Of a stretch of 64,000 bases of DNA, positions 1-12,500 are shown one piece after another; position 1 is the stretch's first letter; each line of letters starts with the position of its first letter. Under the pieces are notes generated by a model. The model had not been told where the DNA came from. It saw nothing but the letters and a program-made list of their open reading frames with translations, and searched no databases. Both the position numbers and the translations under genes were made by a program. This DNA is from Trichuris trichiura (Eukaryota; Nematoda; Enoplea; Trichinellida; Trichuridae): positions 4,538,001 to 4,602,000 of the forward strand of contig JBAJFE010000042.1 of the NCBI GenBank assembly GCA_037903355.1. Reading direction: 5' to 3'.

Positions 1-18
1 CTTAGTATTCCTGTAGGG

Positions 19-494
19 CAAAGGTGGGGAACGTCTGGCCTGCAAGACCATTCCATCCGACCCCGAAACACTCCCTCCCACCCGCTGAGGCAAGATGCGA
101 GACAGCACATGCATGCGAGATTCAGTGAAATGCGACTATGGGAGCTTATTTTTCATAATGCGATAAACGTATTGTCTGTGAATCCTAGTAATAACATAAA
201 TCTTGCGTAACAAGCTGGGAGCATCAGGCTGGCTAGGAAGACTGCCTTGCTTTCGGCTCTCTGTCGACAAAGCGATATCTTTACTCTTTGGAGGCAAGTA
301 GTAGACGGCACTAGTGTGCGCGTCGGTAGCGTGAACCATTGGCCGCCTACCGACCCAAAGTATTATTTCTTATTTCGCCTTATCGCTTTGTTCGACGGGT
401 AACTTAAATAAACATATGCGCAAATAAAGCAGGCTATGTTTTTCGGTTGAGTATTTTGTACGACCCGCGGTTGCGAAAAGGTTCCCCATCCCTG
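19..494. mobile_element. Non-autonomous hAT-like element (MITE)
   Basis: The two ends form an imperfect terminal inverted repeat. The left end reads GGTGGGGAACGTCTGGCC. The right end, on the opposite strand, reads CAGGGATGGGGAACC, followed by a GGCC/CCGCGG-type segment. This GGGGAACC-plus-GGCC pattern is typical of hAT-superfamily ends. No transposase frame lies between them, so it is probably a short internally deleted copy. I could not find a clean 8-bp target duplication, so the exact ends are uncertain. Confidence 0.5.
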
Positions 495-656
495 TATTAG
501 ACTTTTTAGAAAACGTGTCACATTTGTGCACATGTCCCATCTTTTTTTCACACTGACACAAACATTAGTGCTAATTTATAGGGACTGTGAATTCTGAATC
601 CTCCATTGATTCAAATGTGAAAAACGAGTTTTCTCCTCCATATTCGTAAGGATAAA

Positions 657-763
657 GTTTATTTGCAGATACATCAAACAGGCCAAACCCGTGAACCCAA
701 AGACCAACTATGAAACAACCTAAGCCTGTCAAAAGACACCTGTCTTTCGAAATATCCTTATTC
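657..763. repeat. Foldback repeat family A, right arm only
   Basis: This matches the right-hand arms of the repeats at 52.1, 54.2 and 60.7 kb. It carries GATACATCAAACAGGCC, then the ACCCGTGAACC and AAGACCAACTATGAAAC blocks, and ends in a short hairpin reading AAAGACACCTGTCTTT. The left arm is missing here, so it is a truncated copy. Confidence 0.65.
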
Positions 764-930
764 GTAACTGTTAATTCACCTTTGGTTAGGCATCCGTTCT
801 TTAATCAATAAAAACCATATGCTATTAGAAGGAATTTCATCATAAGTGCAAACACTATGCAATTCTATGATATCTGCGAAGCTCCCCACATGTCTCTTGT
901 TTCCGTTGAAAATAACAAAGGGAAGTGATT

Positions 931-1418
931 ATGCTTGAGAAGAAACTCAACGTTATTATCGCACTGCGTGAAAGTGCCAAGCCGGTAACTGACATCCCAC
1001 ATAGTTGCGACTTTCGCATTCGACGTTGCTAACAATCTTAAAAGACAAAAAAGTGGATCATTGATGCAATGAAATTATCAACGTCAATTAGATCCATTGT
1101 CTTCGCTAAGAATAGAACTGGCCCTATTGATGACACTGAAAAGTTACTTGTCATATGGACGGAATGCTAGATACAAAAGAATGTTCATCTTAGCCTTTCG
1201 ACAATCCAGGCAATGGCCAGAAATCTCCAACGTGCCGAAAGATACTCAAACGTTTAGGACAAGTTGCAGGTGGTTTCACCGCTTCAAAAGGCATCAATTT
1301 CGTTAATATGGTCAGTGCCGATATTCAAAATCCTGTAACTTTTAAAGATGAGTTGGATCAGACAACTGCAGACAAGAAATATTTGCCGAAACAAAAGCTG
1401 ATTACTGAAGGATGGTAG
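931..1418 (+). pseudogene. Tigger/pogo-type transposase, N-terminal remnant
   Basis: Reading from the ATG at 931, the sequence gives MLEKKLNVIIALRESAK and then, across a stop and frame changes, KLSTSIRSIVFAKNRTGPID, EKLLVIWTE, LSLSTIQAMARNL and TFRTSCRWFHRFKRH. This order (helix-turn-helix, a linker with MEKLLVIW-like residues, then the CENP-B-type second DNA-binding half ending in WFxRFKxR) is that of Tigger/pogo transposases. The frame is broken several times and the DDE catalytic domain is absent, so this is a dead fragment. It lies directly upstream of the APBB exons and may sit in an intron of that gene. Confidence 0.75.
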
Positions 1419-1889
1419 GAATGAGAACTTCCCAAAAATTAGTTAAGCTTTAGCATTTTCTGAGCGATAAATGGTTTTCATTGTCACCTGATGCCTCTCT
1501 AGTGAGGCGTAAAATTTTTTCATGAGAACTTTTGTCGGAGACGCCTGTTAGTGGTAATCATTCTCGCAGATCGAGAAAGCATTGGTTAAATTTGAACGTT
1601 AGAGCCTCATTTGCTTTTAACGATGGGCTTTACTAAAGTTAATGAAGATGTCGAATTGAAAGTTTTAAAGATAATAGACTTTTGAAAAGCTTGCCTCACC
1701 CGTGCATGGAGGATGAGAGCAAGTCCAGTCTTGGAAACTTTCAATTTTGTTAGACGTGTATATGTCCCTTTTAACTCTCGTTAGCGTTGTATCGTTATTT
1801 TCCATTACTCTTTCGTTTGAGTCTCTGCAGGCACGACGTCTTAAAGCCATAGTGAGTTACTGCATCTGTTTTATTTGCCTTTTTTCCAG

Positions 1890-1973
1890 ATGCTTTCCCT
1901 ACTCCGATGGAGGAGCCTAAGAAGATCATTAGGTGCCATTTCCTAGGCGTCACTCAGGTGCCTAAAGCTACAG
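1890..1973 (+). CDS. APBB: APBB exon: start of PTB2
   Basis: Preceded by a strong pyrimidine tract and TTTTTTCCAG. It encodes AFPTPMEEPKKIIRCHFLG and further, the first strand of PTB2. It ends at ACAG followed by GCAAGG, a GC-type donor. It enters with two bases of a split codon and leaves with one. Confidence 0.85.
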
Positions 1974-2550
1974 GCAAGGACAATAGAAACTTAAATCACT
2001 TGGTTTAGCCATAACAACTTTTTGCAGGAATAGAAGTACTTAACGAGGCGGTAGATCGTTTGGTTACGCAAGTAAGGTTGGAAAGATGGATTCTTGTTGA
2101 CGTCAGTATCGCACCATCCACCATAAGCATAACTGAAGTAGGTGGAAACCAGGTCGCAGAATGCCGCGTTCGCTATCTTTCCTTCCTGGGAATTGGACGT
2201 GACGTCAAGTAATACTTCCGGTAATAAATGCCTACTTGCATAAACGAACGGTTTAGGCATTGCGCTTTTATAATGCATATGTCTTCTGAAAACTACATGT
2301 GCTACGTATTTCATGTGGAGCCTAGTGCAGGTGCTATGGCCAAGACGATCGAAGCTGCTTGCAAATTGAGGTACCAGAAAGTGATTGATGCCCATGGTGA
2401 ACGGAGATCTAACGCCAAGGCAAGCCAAAAAGCCAGCTTTATTTTAGTAGAACGTTACCTGTTTTGCAGCGCTGGTCAGAATCGATTCGTGACGTTTTTG
2501 GAAGCTTGGCTGGCCGTCGGATGACAGGTCGACAACACTATATGAGCTGA
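1890..2550 (+). CDS. APBB: Fe65/APBB-family adaptor, 3' end with complete PTB2 domain
   Basis: Four exons (1890-1973, 2028-2208, 2257-2419, 2470-2550) splice in frame to the C-terminal part of a Fe65-type amyloid-precursor-binding adaptor (FEH-1 in C. elegans). The PTB2 domain is recognisable from KKIIRCHFLGVTQVP through ECRVRYLSFLGIGRDV to AKTIEAACKLRYQKVIDAH. These match the human Fe65 blocks FQVYYLGNVPV, ECRVRFLSFLAVGRDV and EAVQAACMLRYQKCLDA. After the domain, a short tail RWSESIRDVFGSLAGRR matches the Fe65 C-terminus. In the family this domain binds NPxY motifs of APP-type receptors. The upstream WW and PTB1 exons were not found: the first exon begins with two bases of a split codon, so earlier exons lie further left or off the window. 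Two of the three introns use GC donors. Domain identity is strong; the gene symbol is by family only. Confidence 0.88.
2028..2208 (+). CDS. APBB: APBB exon: middle of PTB2
   Basis: Acceptor TTTTTGCAG; donor GTAATA after GTCAA. It encodes IEVLNEAVDRL through VSIAPSTISITEV to ECRVRYLSFLGIGRDV, colinear with Fe65 PTB2. The intron before it is 54 nt and the one after it 48 nt. Confidence 0.88.
2257..2419 (+). CDS. APBB: APBB exon: PTB2 C-terminal helix
   Basis: It follows acceptor GGTTTAG and encodes HCAFIMHMSSENYMCYVF and VEPSAGAMAKTIEAACKL, the last strand and long C-terminal helix of the PTB fold. It ends at GCCAAG followed by GCAAGC, a second GC-type donor. The open frame runs on into the intron, but the residues after this point stop resembling Fe65. 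Confidence 0.85.
2470..2550 (+). CDS. APBB: APBB last exon and stop
   Basis: Acceptor CTGTTTTGCAG. It encodes RWSESIRDVFGSLAGRR and a short tail to the TGA at 2548-2550. The match to the Fe65 C-terminal segment (GWTVRRGVQSLWGSL) is what shows that the 50-nt GC-AG intron is real. An AATAAA polyadenylation signal lies downstream at 2886-2891. Confidence 0.8.
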   Translation, partial: RWSESIRDVFGSLAGRRMTGRQHYMS

Positions 2551-3365
2551 AGCTGCCGGTACTTACTGGCTCTTCAATGTCAAGCTGGGAGGCTATGGCT
2601 TGCAGTTTGTGCTACTTGACAAAGTTCCTCGAATGTTGAACAGATTTACTGCTTTTTTGCTTTATCTCGCTAGCGAACTTGTACTTAGCGTGGTGGTATT
2701 GTTAAAATCAAGATTCAGTTTTATTGCCATTCATTAATTGACCAGTGCAGCGACGAACATGAACTACGTTTTTTAAGCTGTAACTTCAGAAGTTTGCGTT
2801 CTCCTAGCTTAAAAAATTACAAAAAATTAAAATAACTTTAGGTGCATGCATTCTTATCGCTCTCAGAAGCTGGGCAAAACCGTCAAATAAAGCGGTTTAT
2901 TTATTTATCGACAAACTATAACGATCAGCAACTGCTTGTACTTTTGTCTTGATACTGTCAGTGCGCACAAACTGAAGGCACCCATCGTAAAAGAAAGTTA
3001 CTAACGCCTTTGTCACCGGAGTGAAACGGTCATCGTTCGGGTATAGTGTACGGTACTTAAAATAGAAACAGGTCGGCTTAGTGGATTTTTAAGAACTAGA
3101 AGGATAAACTGAAACAATTAAAAGAGAAGTTGATTACCCGGTCAAGAGCATCCCATTCGCAAACCGTCAGCGGCATGAATCTTTGTTCGCAACAGACGCC
3201 CGTGACAAACCACCGAGTCGAACCATAGGGTGCGCAGCACACCTTTAGAAACATCCGTCAAGACTGACAAAACGTGCGCTTCAAAAGTCGCTGTAACAAA
3301 TGGGCTTGCCAAGAAAGCATAAACCTACATGTGACAATGCTCTGAGCAAGCAAGAACTGCCGTCC
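2551..3365. other. Tail-to-tail intergenic region between APBB and AFF
   Basis: No coding exon is visible. It should hold the 3' UTRs of the two convergent genes. On the + strand an AATAAA at 2886-2891 suits APBB. Reverse-strand AT-rich stretches near 2890-2920 could serve AFF. Confidence 0.5.
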
Positions 3366-3520
3366 TTATGGCATTCCACAAGAACGACCAAAATTTTTGG
3401 ACTGAGCAGAATGGAATCGCCGCAACCAGTCGGCAGCAGTCAACATGAACGTGCACAGCTCGCTGATCGAGCTAGTAATATGCAGCGGCACGCAAACAGA
3501 ATCTAGATGGGCGAAAAACT
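3366..3520 (-). CDS. AFF: AFF last exon and stop
   Basis: Acceptor TTTCTTTCTGCCTTGCAG. It encodes FFAHLDSVCVPLHITSSISE and then FMLTAADWLRRF to a TAA at 3368-3366. This matches the AFF4 ending FFAELDKVMGPLIFNAS...GLHWLR and completes the C-terminal homology domain. Confidence 0.88.
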
Positions 3521-6500
3521 CTGCAAGGCAGAAAGAAAATTACTTTAGTAAATTAAGAAAAGACTAGCTCACGTTCATCCTCCTTAGTCATTTTTTTCAC
3601 TGACAAGTTCCACTTCAAATGTGCCCACATTAGATTGTGTAAGTGAGATAGTTGCTGTTTGTACATGTTTTCCACATTTTGTGGTATTACAACTAGACCA
3701 GGTGCCAGTGAATGCGAAGAACCCGTAGAGCTGGCAGGAGAAGGTGTTGGCGAATGGGCAATGGCGCTTGGCAGTTCTCCGGGACTGGTTTGACGCGAAG
3801 AGCCAATGCCAGCAATGGTGGAATGCTGACTGTGTGACTGCTGCTGATCCCCGTGACTACCGCTTCCCACGTAAGGGTTCGCTGACGAGCACTGGCGATC
3901 ACCGCCCTCTTTGGCTGTCAAGTGATATTGGCTAATATGCCGGTAGTTGTTGACAGCTTGCGACTCGCGCAGTTCATACAGTTTGAGACATAATAAGGCC
4001 TGCACACGCAATGAAAGCACTTCGATTTTGGAATTCAGAAACGCTACATAGGAGTCCACAGAAACAGCAGACTGAGCAAAGTACTTCTGTGAGACACCCC
4101 TGCAATAAACGTTCACTTATATTCCAAATATTAGTAGTATGACTCAGCATGTAACCTGAATGGACGCCATCAAATCACTAACTTTTGCACTTTTAGAAAC
4201 GATTCTCATTCCTTACACTATAGGTTACCACAACAATAATGAAGAAAGACAAGCATGAAAATGTGGTAGTCTACTAGCTATAAGTTGAATAAAAAAGGAA
4301 TGATTATAAATTGGCCGGATTGAATCCCGTTGAATTAAATATCCTGGCTACAATGTAACAGAGGACTAGTGTCAGATCACTAACAGAAGAATAACGCTAA
4401 TGGGGACATTTTATCATCGTGAAAGATACGCTTTTTGAATATCTTTATGACAAGACATCAGCTAAGGTCTGAATATAGGGGGGGGGGGTGTTATTGACTT
4501 CACAATTTCAGGAAACGGTTTAGATATTCAATTATACGTTCCAATTCTTACCATTCCTTTTCTGCGTTTATTCTGCCCAACGTTTAGCTGCGCACGGTCA
4601 ATTTTGCACTTCAACGTACAATAACAAAGAGATGGAACTCTCATATTTATTAACTCTACCTTTAAGCGTTCTTTATTCTCTCCATTCATGATCATAGCTG
4701 TCAGGAGGAATACCTAAGGAACAGCAGCGCTAATAGACAAAACTACAACAAAGTAAGAAGGAGAAACAACTCCAAAGCTGTTTCTTAACTATAGCAGTGT
4801 TACTGTTAAAACAATACCGCTGCGGCTGAAAACCACATTAAACAAATTTCATTCCTTTTTCTTACTGGAAACGGATGCCAACTCCCAAACGTCTGCTGTT
4901 AATAACCTAACGCTTGTTCTTTGATTCCAATGGTTTGACTACGTTCCCACGAGGTGCAAGTAGATTTCTCAAGCTGTTCGTCCAGAAGAGACATATTTTA
5001 TTCTTCCCAAAAAGCTAATAGAACGTGATTCTAATCCAGAGGACATTTTTGGCAGACTCGAAGAAATTTATGTATTGCCAGTTCAATACGGAATTATTAA
5101 TCACGTTTAGGAAACGCATTCACAATCGTTTAACGTCCTGTCTGTGTGCAAAACTTACTCGTTGTTAAAAAAAGTACGTGTAGCTGTAAAGAACTTTAGT
5201 TTCAGGAATACCATTTTTCTATGTAGAGAGAGACTAGCCGTTGCAGTACGAATAAGCGTATTGAAAGATGAAGCCTTGGGAGTAGCGTTGCCCCACTGCC
5301 AGCTTTCGACTGAGTGGCTAAACAACGGCAAACAGCCGTAAACGGTTACAGTCATGACCTTTCAATAAACCTTCCGTGCTAGCACGGGAAAGTGAAATCA
5401 GTTACACGCTTCCATTAAGAACCATTTTTCGCATTGCTCCTTTTAACGTAATTCCAGGACCTGACGGAATAGTTTTGCTTGGCTTGATTAGAGTATATTT
5501 GACGGATAGTTAAAATCTGCATTTCTTCAGTGAGTAATATTTTTCCCTTTTTATTAGGTGTGAGCAAAAATTCGTTCGGTTAAACGTGGGCCTCAAAAAT
5601 ATTGACGATTACCCAAGCTCGTCAGTCGTCGCTGCCTCGGCTAATTCAGCTTCTGCTGTTTCGAATGAGAAAAAAAATTAGATCTGTATCACTCGGTCAG
5701 TCATCGTTTCACAGTCCTTTTCTCACGAGCTCTCCGAAGGAACGTATTACAGATGTTTTGTATTTTGTTTTTAAACGACCAAAGAAAGCAGCAGAAGCTA
5801 GCAGAACTTCTTGGGGGACATACGGTGGCGAAGTAATTTGGAAAGATATATGTTAGCAGCGGTGCAAGCGCTTTCGCAGTGCAGACTTCGATGTAAGCGA
5901 TCAACCAAGGCTAATATGTCCCTTAAAAAGTGAAGATCCAAACTTAATAACATATTTTCGCTGATCAAGACTCAGCTGATACAACGCAGTAACTTCCATG
6001 AACGCCTGGAGTGCACCATACAACCGTGAGTCGGTACAAAACTACGATAAACTGGTAGCATAATCGTTGACAAAATCAGCGAAAAAAGACACGTCACAGA
6101 GCGTGTGAGTAATTGCTAAAGTATACAAAAAAAATTTTCTTTGGATAGGCGCTGTTGACAAAAAACGGGCCCTTTAAATAACCCAGAAAGAAAAAACATG
6201 TGGGCGCTGATCAACAGGCTACTTCCACAACAAAGGCAAACATAGAAGGTAAAAAGCGTTGCCTTGTGAATGCTGGAATCACAACTTTATCGCGAGCTGC
6301 TGCAACCAAAATAAACTATCACCACAGACGTCTACTCTACACAGCTTATAAAATTAGCAAACTTCTCGCCGAAGAACGCCAGAAGCATGTCTCACCAATA
6401 TGACTTTCAGTTGCACGACAACACTCAACCTCACCTCGCTCCATCGACGAAAGACACCGCTGGGCAGCTCGTTTGGAAAGAGCTACCTCGTTCGGCGTAG

Positions 6501-9500
6501 GTTCCAGGCCGTGCCGTGCCCTATCGGATTACCACCTGTTCAGCCCCATGCAGCATGGGCAACTTGGTAGTGACTCAAAGAATTTAAGTAGATCAAAAAA
6601 TGGGTGTTTCACTTCTCTGGACAAAGGTCAGGAGCTTCTGGTACAATCGAGTTCACTCGCTACCAGAACGTAGGGAGAAGGCCACAGAATGTAATGGAAC
6701 TATTTTGAAGTAAATATTATTCTCGCAGCTTGACTTTAGAAGCATTTAACTTCGTCAAAAAAACAGAAGGAGCTTTCGCACGCACCCAGTACAAAGATAT
6801 GGTCCTCGACAATTCTAGTAATCGTGGACATTTCTTTATCCAGATGCTCTAAAATCTGAGCTGTCTTGCCATTTCCCTGCACCTGCAAACCGGTTGCACT
6901 CTTTTCCCTGTCATCCAAAACTAACAAAACATAATATAAAATGGTGCATGATGGTAGAAAGTCCAGGTTAACGCTGATCACAACCTTACGCAAGAGTTCT
7001 GAAACTTACTTATCGCAGGCATAGGTAAAGTGCTCCTCCTAGTTTTACAGTTAATCTTTGACTAACAGCCAAATCAGTAGTTATACAGGAACGAAAGGAG
7101 TACAGTTTATGACAGTATTCTCCCGTACTATGCACGCATAAAAGTCAAAGTAAACATTGTTCACTTACTTGAGCAGCTCGCATGTTTCCTTGAGCATACT
7201 ATACGGTCGAGACGAGTCAGCACTTAGCGTTTTCTCCATACAATAGCCAGTCAACACGAAATAAATCACCGACTCCAGATAAAGAATTATTCGAAGTGAC
7301 TTGTCGGCTGTCTAATGAGAAAGAAACAGCTGTTATAATGTAGGAAGCTGCACGCTCTACCTGAGCATCAGCAGCATGCTTGACTCGTTTTGCCTTTTCG
7401 AGGTAAACCTGTGGCTCCTTTTCGTCCATGTATACTCGCAAAGCAGAATGGGGAGCCATTTGTAGCAAACATTGGGAATGGAGTTCCATTCTACTTCGCT
7501 TAGCCTGAGGTGGTAGCACAGGTGTTGACTTCTCCATGGCTTCCGATAACGCGTGCTGTTGATGAAGTGAAGCTTGACGCTTCGTGCCGCATGAAGATAT
7601 CGACCTGTCTGGCTGATCCCGCAGCTTAGGGTCGACCAATGCTGGAGGTTTGTGCACCCTCGTAACAAGATTATTTAACGCCTTCGTCTGCTCTGATCCA
7701 CCACGGTTAGACGACTGCTTCAACTGCACTTGGTTCCCAGTGGTTGCACATTTAACAATTCTGCGAAAACTGCCTAGAGACTTTTTCATTCTCTCCAAGA
7801 TAGGCACGTCATCCAGGTCAGCGGTTGCAGGAGGCAGCGGTTTTTCAATACCCGTAGATGTATCGCCTGCTTTTGGTGCTGATTCGCTCTTAGAAACCCG
7901 ATCGCATCGCAGCGGGGCCATATCTGAACACGATACTTTCACTTCATTACGTTTTGCTTCGGTATGGCCATTAACTTCGTCCAGTCCAATTTCTACAGCT
8001 TTGGCATGAATCGGAGACGGCAGTCGAGGAATCAGGTTTAAATCTAAACGACATAACACAGGCGCAGTAGGACAATAATGCCACGTTGACGATTGCGGAC
8101 GAATAGGCGATAAAAGAGGCAAAAGACAGGAATAGTCCATCAAAATGCTCGCTACGTCGGACGTCCACGCATCAGCTTTTGTTCGGTTCTCTTCACACTT
8201 AACCGGACTACTTGACGAAGATTTGGAACCAGTAAAACCGTTAGGTATCTTCAGGTTACAATGAGAATCCCCAATTTCTGCTGCCATAGGCCCGTCAATT
8301 AAAGTACATCTCAGTTGGGATGGTCCAGCTAAGTCGTTTCGTTTCCCTTTTTTTCCTTTTTTCCTTTTTATCACCGGAAACTGTTTGCTGGTATCGTCGC
8401 TGGATTCTGCCCCTGATCGTTGGACGCTGCTGTCCAAGTCGCTGGCTGAATCGTTGTCATTGCTTTTAGCTCCATCACCTTCCTCTTCAAACAAGTCATC
8501 AATGCACTGCTTGACCATCTCATGATTCAACCTGCAAGTGGCATTTGATAGTTCAATTTGTTCTTTGCTTGTTGGCGACGGCTGTCCTCTGCTTCTTCCA
8601 CCGTTACTCTGAGCATCACCAGGAGAACCAGACTTGCTCAGAGTCTTGCTAATGAGATAGTCAATGTCCCACGGATTTTCCGGAATGGCAGTCTTGCCGG
8701 CGTACTGAAAAAGGGAGAATAGTTTTTAATGCACTTGCATAGCAACAATTCCTGACATCGCTTGACTGAATCGTCATTGCTGTCATACACAAATCAGAAC
8801 TGTTTCTAAGTACGCAATACGCTTTTCTTTGACCCTGATTACGCATATTTTGCGAAAGATAGCGTTAATTAAGTTTCATATTTTCCGCGGCCGCGTATTC
8901 GCAAATTTAATCGCATAAATTTTTTGCGTCACGGAAGCTCCTCGCAAACGAAATATAGCTGCCTGAAAAAGGAATAGTAGTACTAAGTTCAAACAGGTTG
9001 GCTAAAACGAGCTAGGTCGGGAGCACTGAGTTGGTCAAATCGTCCCAATATTTAAATCCTATCGGTGAAATGCAAAAAACATTTCTGCAGTACCTAAGTC
9101 TCTGAACGTGTAACACTTTGTATATGAATGCACACGTTTTCATGGAAAAGAAACGAAAGATACCCTGGATACAAAATGAGGTATCAGGCTCGCCAGAAAA
9201 CGGGATAACTGCAAGTTAATTACTCTGAAAAATTATTGGCTTGTCTCTCCAACAAAAAACCAGTTGCGTTATAGCTATCGTATTAATACAGCAACTGCCT
9301 AAATAGAGAGCGTCGATAAGTTTTGAACGTTCTTCTCACTTCATAACAGCGGATGTACGTTTCTTCACAAACGTAGTGATTGTACCCTTTTTGAATAGCA
9401 CTTTTTGACAAGTACAATAATGCTATGTGGCTGCCACCGTATGTGTCAGCAAAGCCCATAAATAGCAAAGATATAAGCGTCGCAACACTCTTATACAAAG

Positions 9501-12500
9501 TAGACATTGTTTCCCACTGCTTCACTGCTTAACAGTTGAACAAATAGATATTAAAAAGTTTTGCTGTTGTTTGACTAACCTACCAGGTCAAAAAGCGACA
9601 AAAGGTCCAAAAAAGTTGTTGGTTTAACAAACAAAACCACTTAGAAGGACTGGCTTTCGGTCGACCAGCTCATTCTCTCTTTAGTACCATTATTCTTTAT
9701 TCAACAAATCTTTAAAAAACCGATCTTATGAGCGCCAATGTGAGAAGTAAACTGAAAAAGACACTTCATTCCTTTTGACATGTTTTTCCATTAGTGTCTC
9801 AAAAAACCTTTGTTATCTGATGGTCAATAATCAATGCAACAAGTTCTAGCAGCTGCAATTCTTGCCAAATTCGTCCATTATGAGCGACAATTTTGATTTG
9901 ACAGAAATAGAGCGTAGGCCACCCTTTAAGTCCGCAAAGCTCTTGTTCCAGGATTTCACAAGATAACAAAATCTGGACACAATCAAGTCCCCTATACAAA
10001 AGTACATGGAATTTACACGTAACTTCAACGTCCCCTCGCGTATGCATTCTCTCATTTCTGGACCACCTGCTATACACAACCCAAAGTAAATATTACTCAA
10101 ACGCTGCTCCGCGCTTGTTTGCATGTTCAGCGCAGTACAACCATCCTAGACCTTAGTGCCAGCTCACGTCTACAGCAAAGTAACGCTCCTGTCTTTCAAC
10201 ATTAACAAACTGTTTTCCCTTCATGATCTGAATTTATTAATTTGCAGTCGGCCCTCGTTATCCGCCGGTTAATTCGTCCAAAATTTTCAACGTATTACCG
10301 CGTTAAACTGAATTCGCGTTATATAGGATACCCTATAAAACTGAAGTGCCTTTTTTTACGGAGTGTCCCGTTATTATGTAAAAATAACTTTAATCTCCGG
10401 AGCTTTGGGGTCAGTCGTGATCCGTTTTCAGCGGTTATACCCCCGGAAAAAGTTAAGAAACAAGTCGCTAACAAATATGGAAAAAATGGATAAAACAGAC
10501 AAAATGGATATTACTTGGAACAGACAAAAAACACTCACAAATATGGAACACAAAAATAGATAAAAAATGGATAAAAAGGTCAATTGACGTCGGAAGCAAA
10601 TTGAAAAGTGAATCTATATGTACATACAAAAATTCTACAAGATATACGGAACAAGGGAATTGGCAGCTGATAGACACACAGCAGAAACCTCCAACAGAAA
10701 ACTTTAAAACTCTCGTTTTAAACCGTTAAAAACGATTGAAGGCTGACCTCGCTTCGCAAGTTACATTAAACTTATAACCACTGAAGACGGATCACGACTG
10801 ACCTGAAAGCTCCGGGGATTAAAGCTATTTTTACATATAACGGGACACTCACTCCGTAAAAAAGGCACTTCATTATGAAAACTTATAGTCCCGCACCAAG
10901 ACATCACATCTTCAACCCTATGAAAAAGGCCAAACAGCTTATATTCTAGCCGCGTATTTCGTCCTGCCCACTTGAATTCCCTCCGCAACGGTTATCATAC
11001 CTAGTGATCTTTTAAAGCTTGGTACTACGAAATCTAGCTACGAGATAAGGACTTCAATAAGACTGCGCTTGTCCAATGGGCTTAGCCATCAGAATCCAGG
11101 CCGTTAGATACAAGAAAGGATAAAAGTAAGATTCTCTTTCTCTAAACTAGTGGGAATCGCCTTGCTTTAATGAGCTAAGCGATGTACTGGTGCGCGGAAT
11201 GGGCACAGAGCAGGGGAAATATAAAATACATAGGCGCATTTAAGCAAATAACACAGAACACATCCACACAGAGCGAAACGTTCACGGCAGAAACGTTTGG
11301 CGCATCAGGAATCAATTGACCCACTTTCTGTAGGTGGGCGCAAATCTCCTGGAGACCAGGGAGTCCTACGGCTTCTTGAACTTGTTGGTAACGAAACTTT
11401 TCGCCTTAAAATGTTAGGCTCCACAGCTGCTGGATCTTTACGTAAAAACATTGGGGTCTCGTGTACCGTCGGCTCGGCGGAAGTTGAGGCGGCAACTTCA
11501 AAGGAGGTCAAGAGCGTATCTGTACTTCAACTGATGCCCCAGCCTAAGCCTAAGACTGGACATGAGGAGCGTGTATGGTGATCTTTGTGTAGGATTGTTA
11601 TTGTGAGACGTCGGCACGGATGACAAAAAAGAGTGCGCCACTGATGCTCTACTGTGCTGCCGCACCAACTACTCTGCAAGTGTTCACTAAACCTGACGAT
11701 AACGTCCCTACCCTTGTGCCGCTAATCACAATTTATTACGCAGTGGAGTCGCCGATTATGCTTTGACACTGCCGCCACTACTTCCGCCGGGCCGACAATA
11801 CACGAGATCCGAACATTGTTATGGGGAGCTGTCTCTCCTTTTTCTTAGCTTCATCGAATAAATCTTGTAGCGGCTTCAACGAAGCCGTTATTCCTCGCGT
11901 AACCATGATGTCACGTTCGATGGATGGATCGTATTCAGCAATCATATCCTTTGGAACCTGCGCTTGCCAGAAAATACTGGCAAGCTTTTGCAGCGTTCAA
12001 TCTGAGGGTGTTTAAGCTCCTGTATCTTCCATAAGGTCGTCGCTGCCCGTAGGTGATTGCATCAGTTTCTCGTTGGTAAACAGCTTTCCACAATCTATGC
12101 GCTCCCTGATATCGTCTTCTATCATGTCGGAGAAACCCTCATCTCCCAACTTCTTGGCAATATTCACTATGTCCGTGACCTCCTCATCGATGGCTCCTAA
12201 GCCCTCGCATTCACTGACCGCGTCCTCCACACAAACGCTTCCAGCAACCACTAACTGCTCTAGGCTTTATCTCGTATTCTGGCGTGTAAAAGATGACGTC
12301 ACTATTTCACGCCGGACAAACCGCGTTGTATAGAAACCGCAGATAACGCGGGCCGACTGTATATCAAAAAATGCGGCGTATTTAAAATTTGAGCGCATGC
12401 AGAAAGTATCACTGTAAACAACTTCGTTCAAGGGGGCTCAATGCTGTATTACAGCCGAATTAGACCTAGCTTTCCGTTTTGGAACGTAAAACTTCTTTTA

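Larger units (their letters stand above)
10335..10905 (+). repeat. Penelope-type terminal foldback with PLE tail inside
   Basis: The outer 100 or so bases on each side are inverted copies: a left block around TACGGAGTGTCCCGTTAT and a right block around ATAACGGGACACTCACTCC, each followed inward by TAATC-CCGGAGCTTT and its reverse. Between them, about 10440-10771, is a Penelope 3' non-coding tail. The arms match those at 25.7 kb and partly those at 54.6 kb, so this is a dispersed repeat family. Confidence 0.7.
10245..12359 (-). mobile_element. Internally deleted Tigger-like DNA transposon in an AFF intron
   Basis: The ends are inverted repeats: CAGTCGGCCCTCGTTATCCG at 10245 and, on the other strand, CAGTCGGCCCGCGTTATCTG ending at 12359. 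Tigger elements begin with this CAGT..CCTCGTTATCCG-type end. Only the C-terminal part of the transposase remains, on the minus strand, starting right after the right end, so the DNA-binding and DDE domains were deleted. A palindromic Penelope-derived segment (about 10335-10905) is inserted near its left end. The whole lies in the AFF intron 8705-13070. Confidence 0.75.

Noticed and set aside
1831..1851. 21-nt candidate APBB exon with acceptor and GTGAGT donor
   Set aside because: The phase needed to join to 1890 gives an in-frame stop, so it cannot be the preceding coding exon as it stands.
1991..2428. 145-codon open frame on the minus strand
   Set aside because: It is the antisense of the APBB PTB2 exons on the plus strand and has no domain of its own.
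4475..4490. Run of ten G
   Set aside because: A simple homopolymer; no further G-runs nearby to suggest a quadruplex cluster.
6736..6993. 85-codon open frame on the minus strand in an AFF intron
   Set aside because: It does not match any AFF segment, and the exon phases on either side join perfectly without it.
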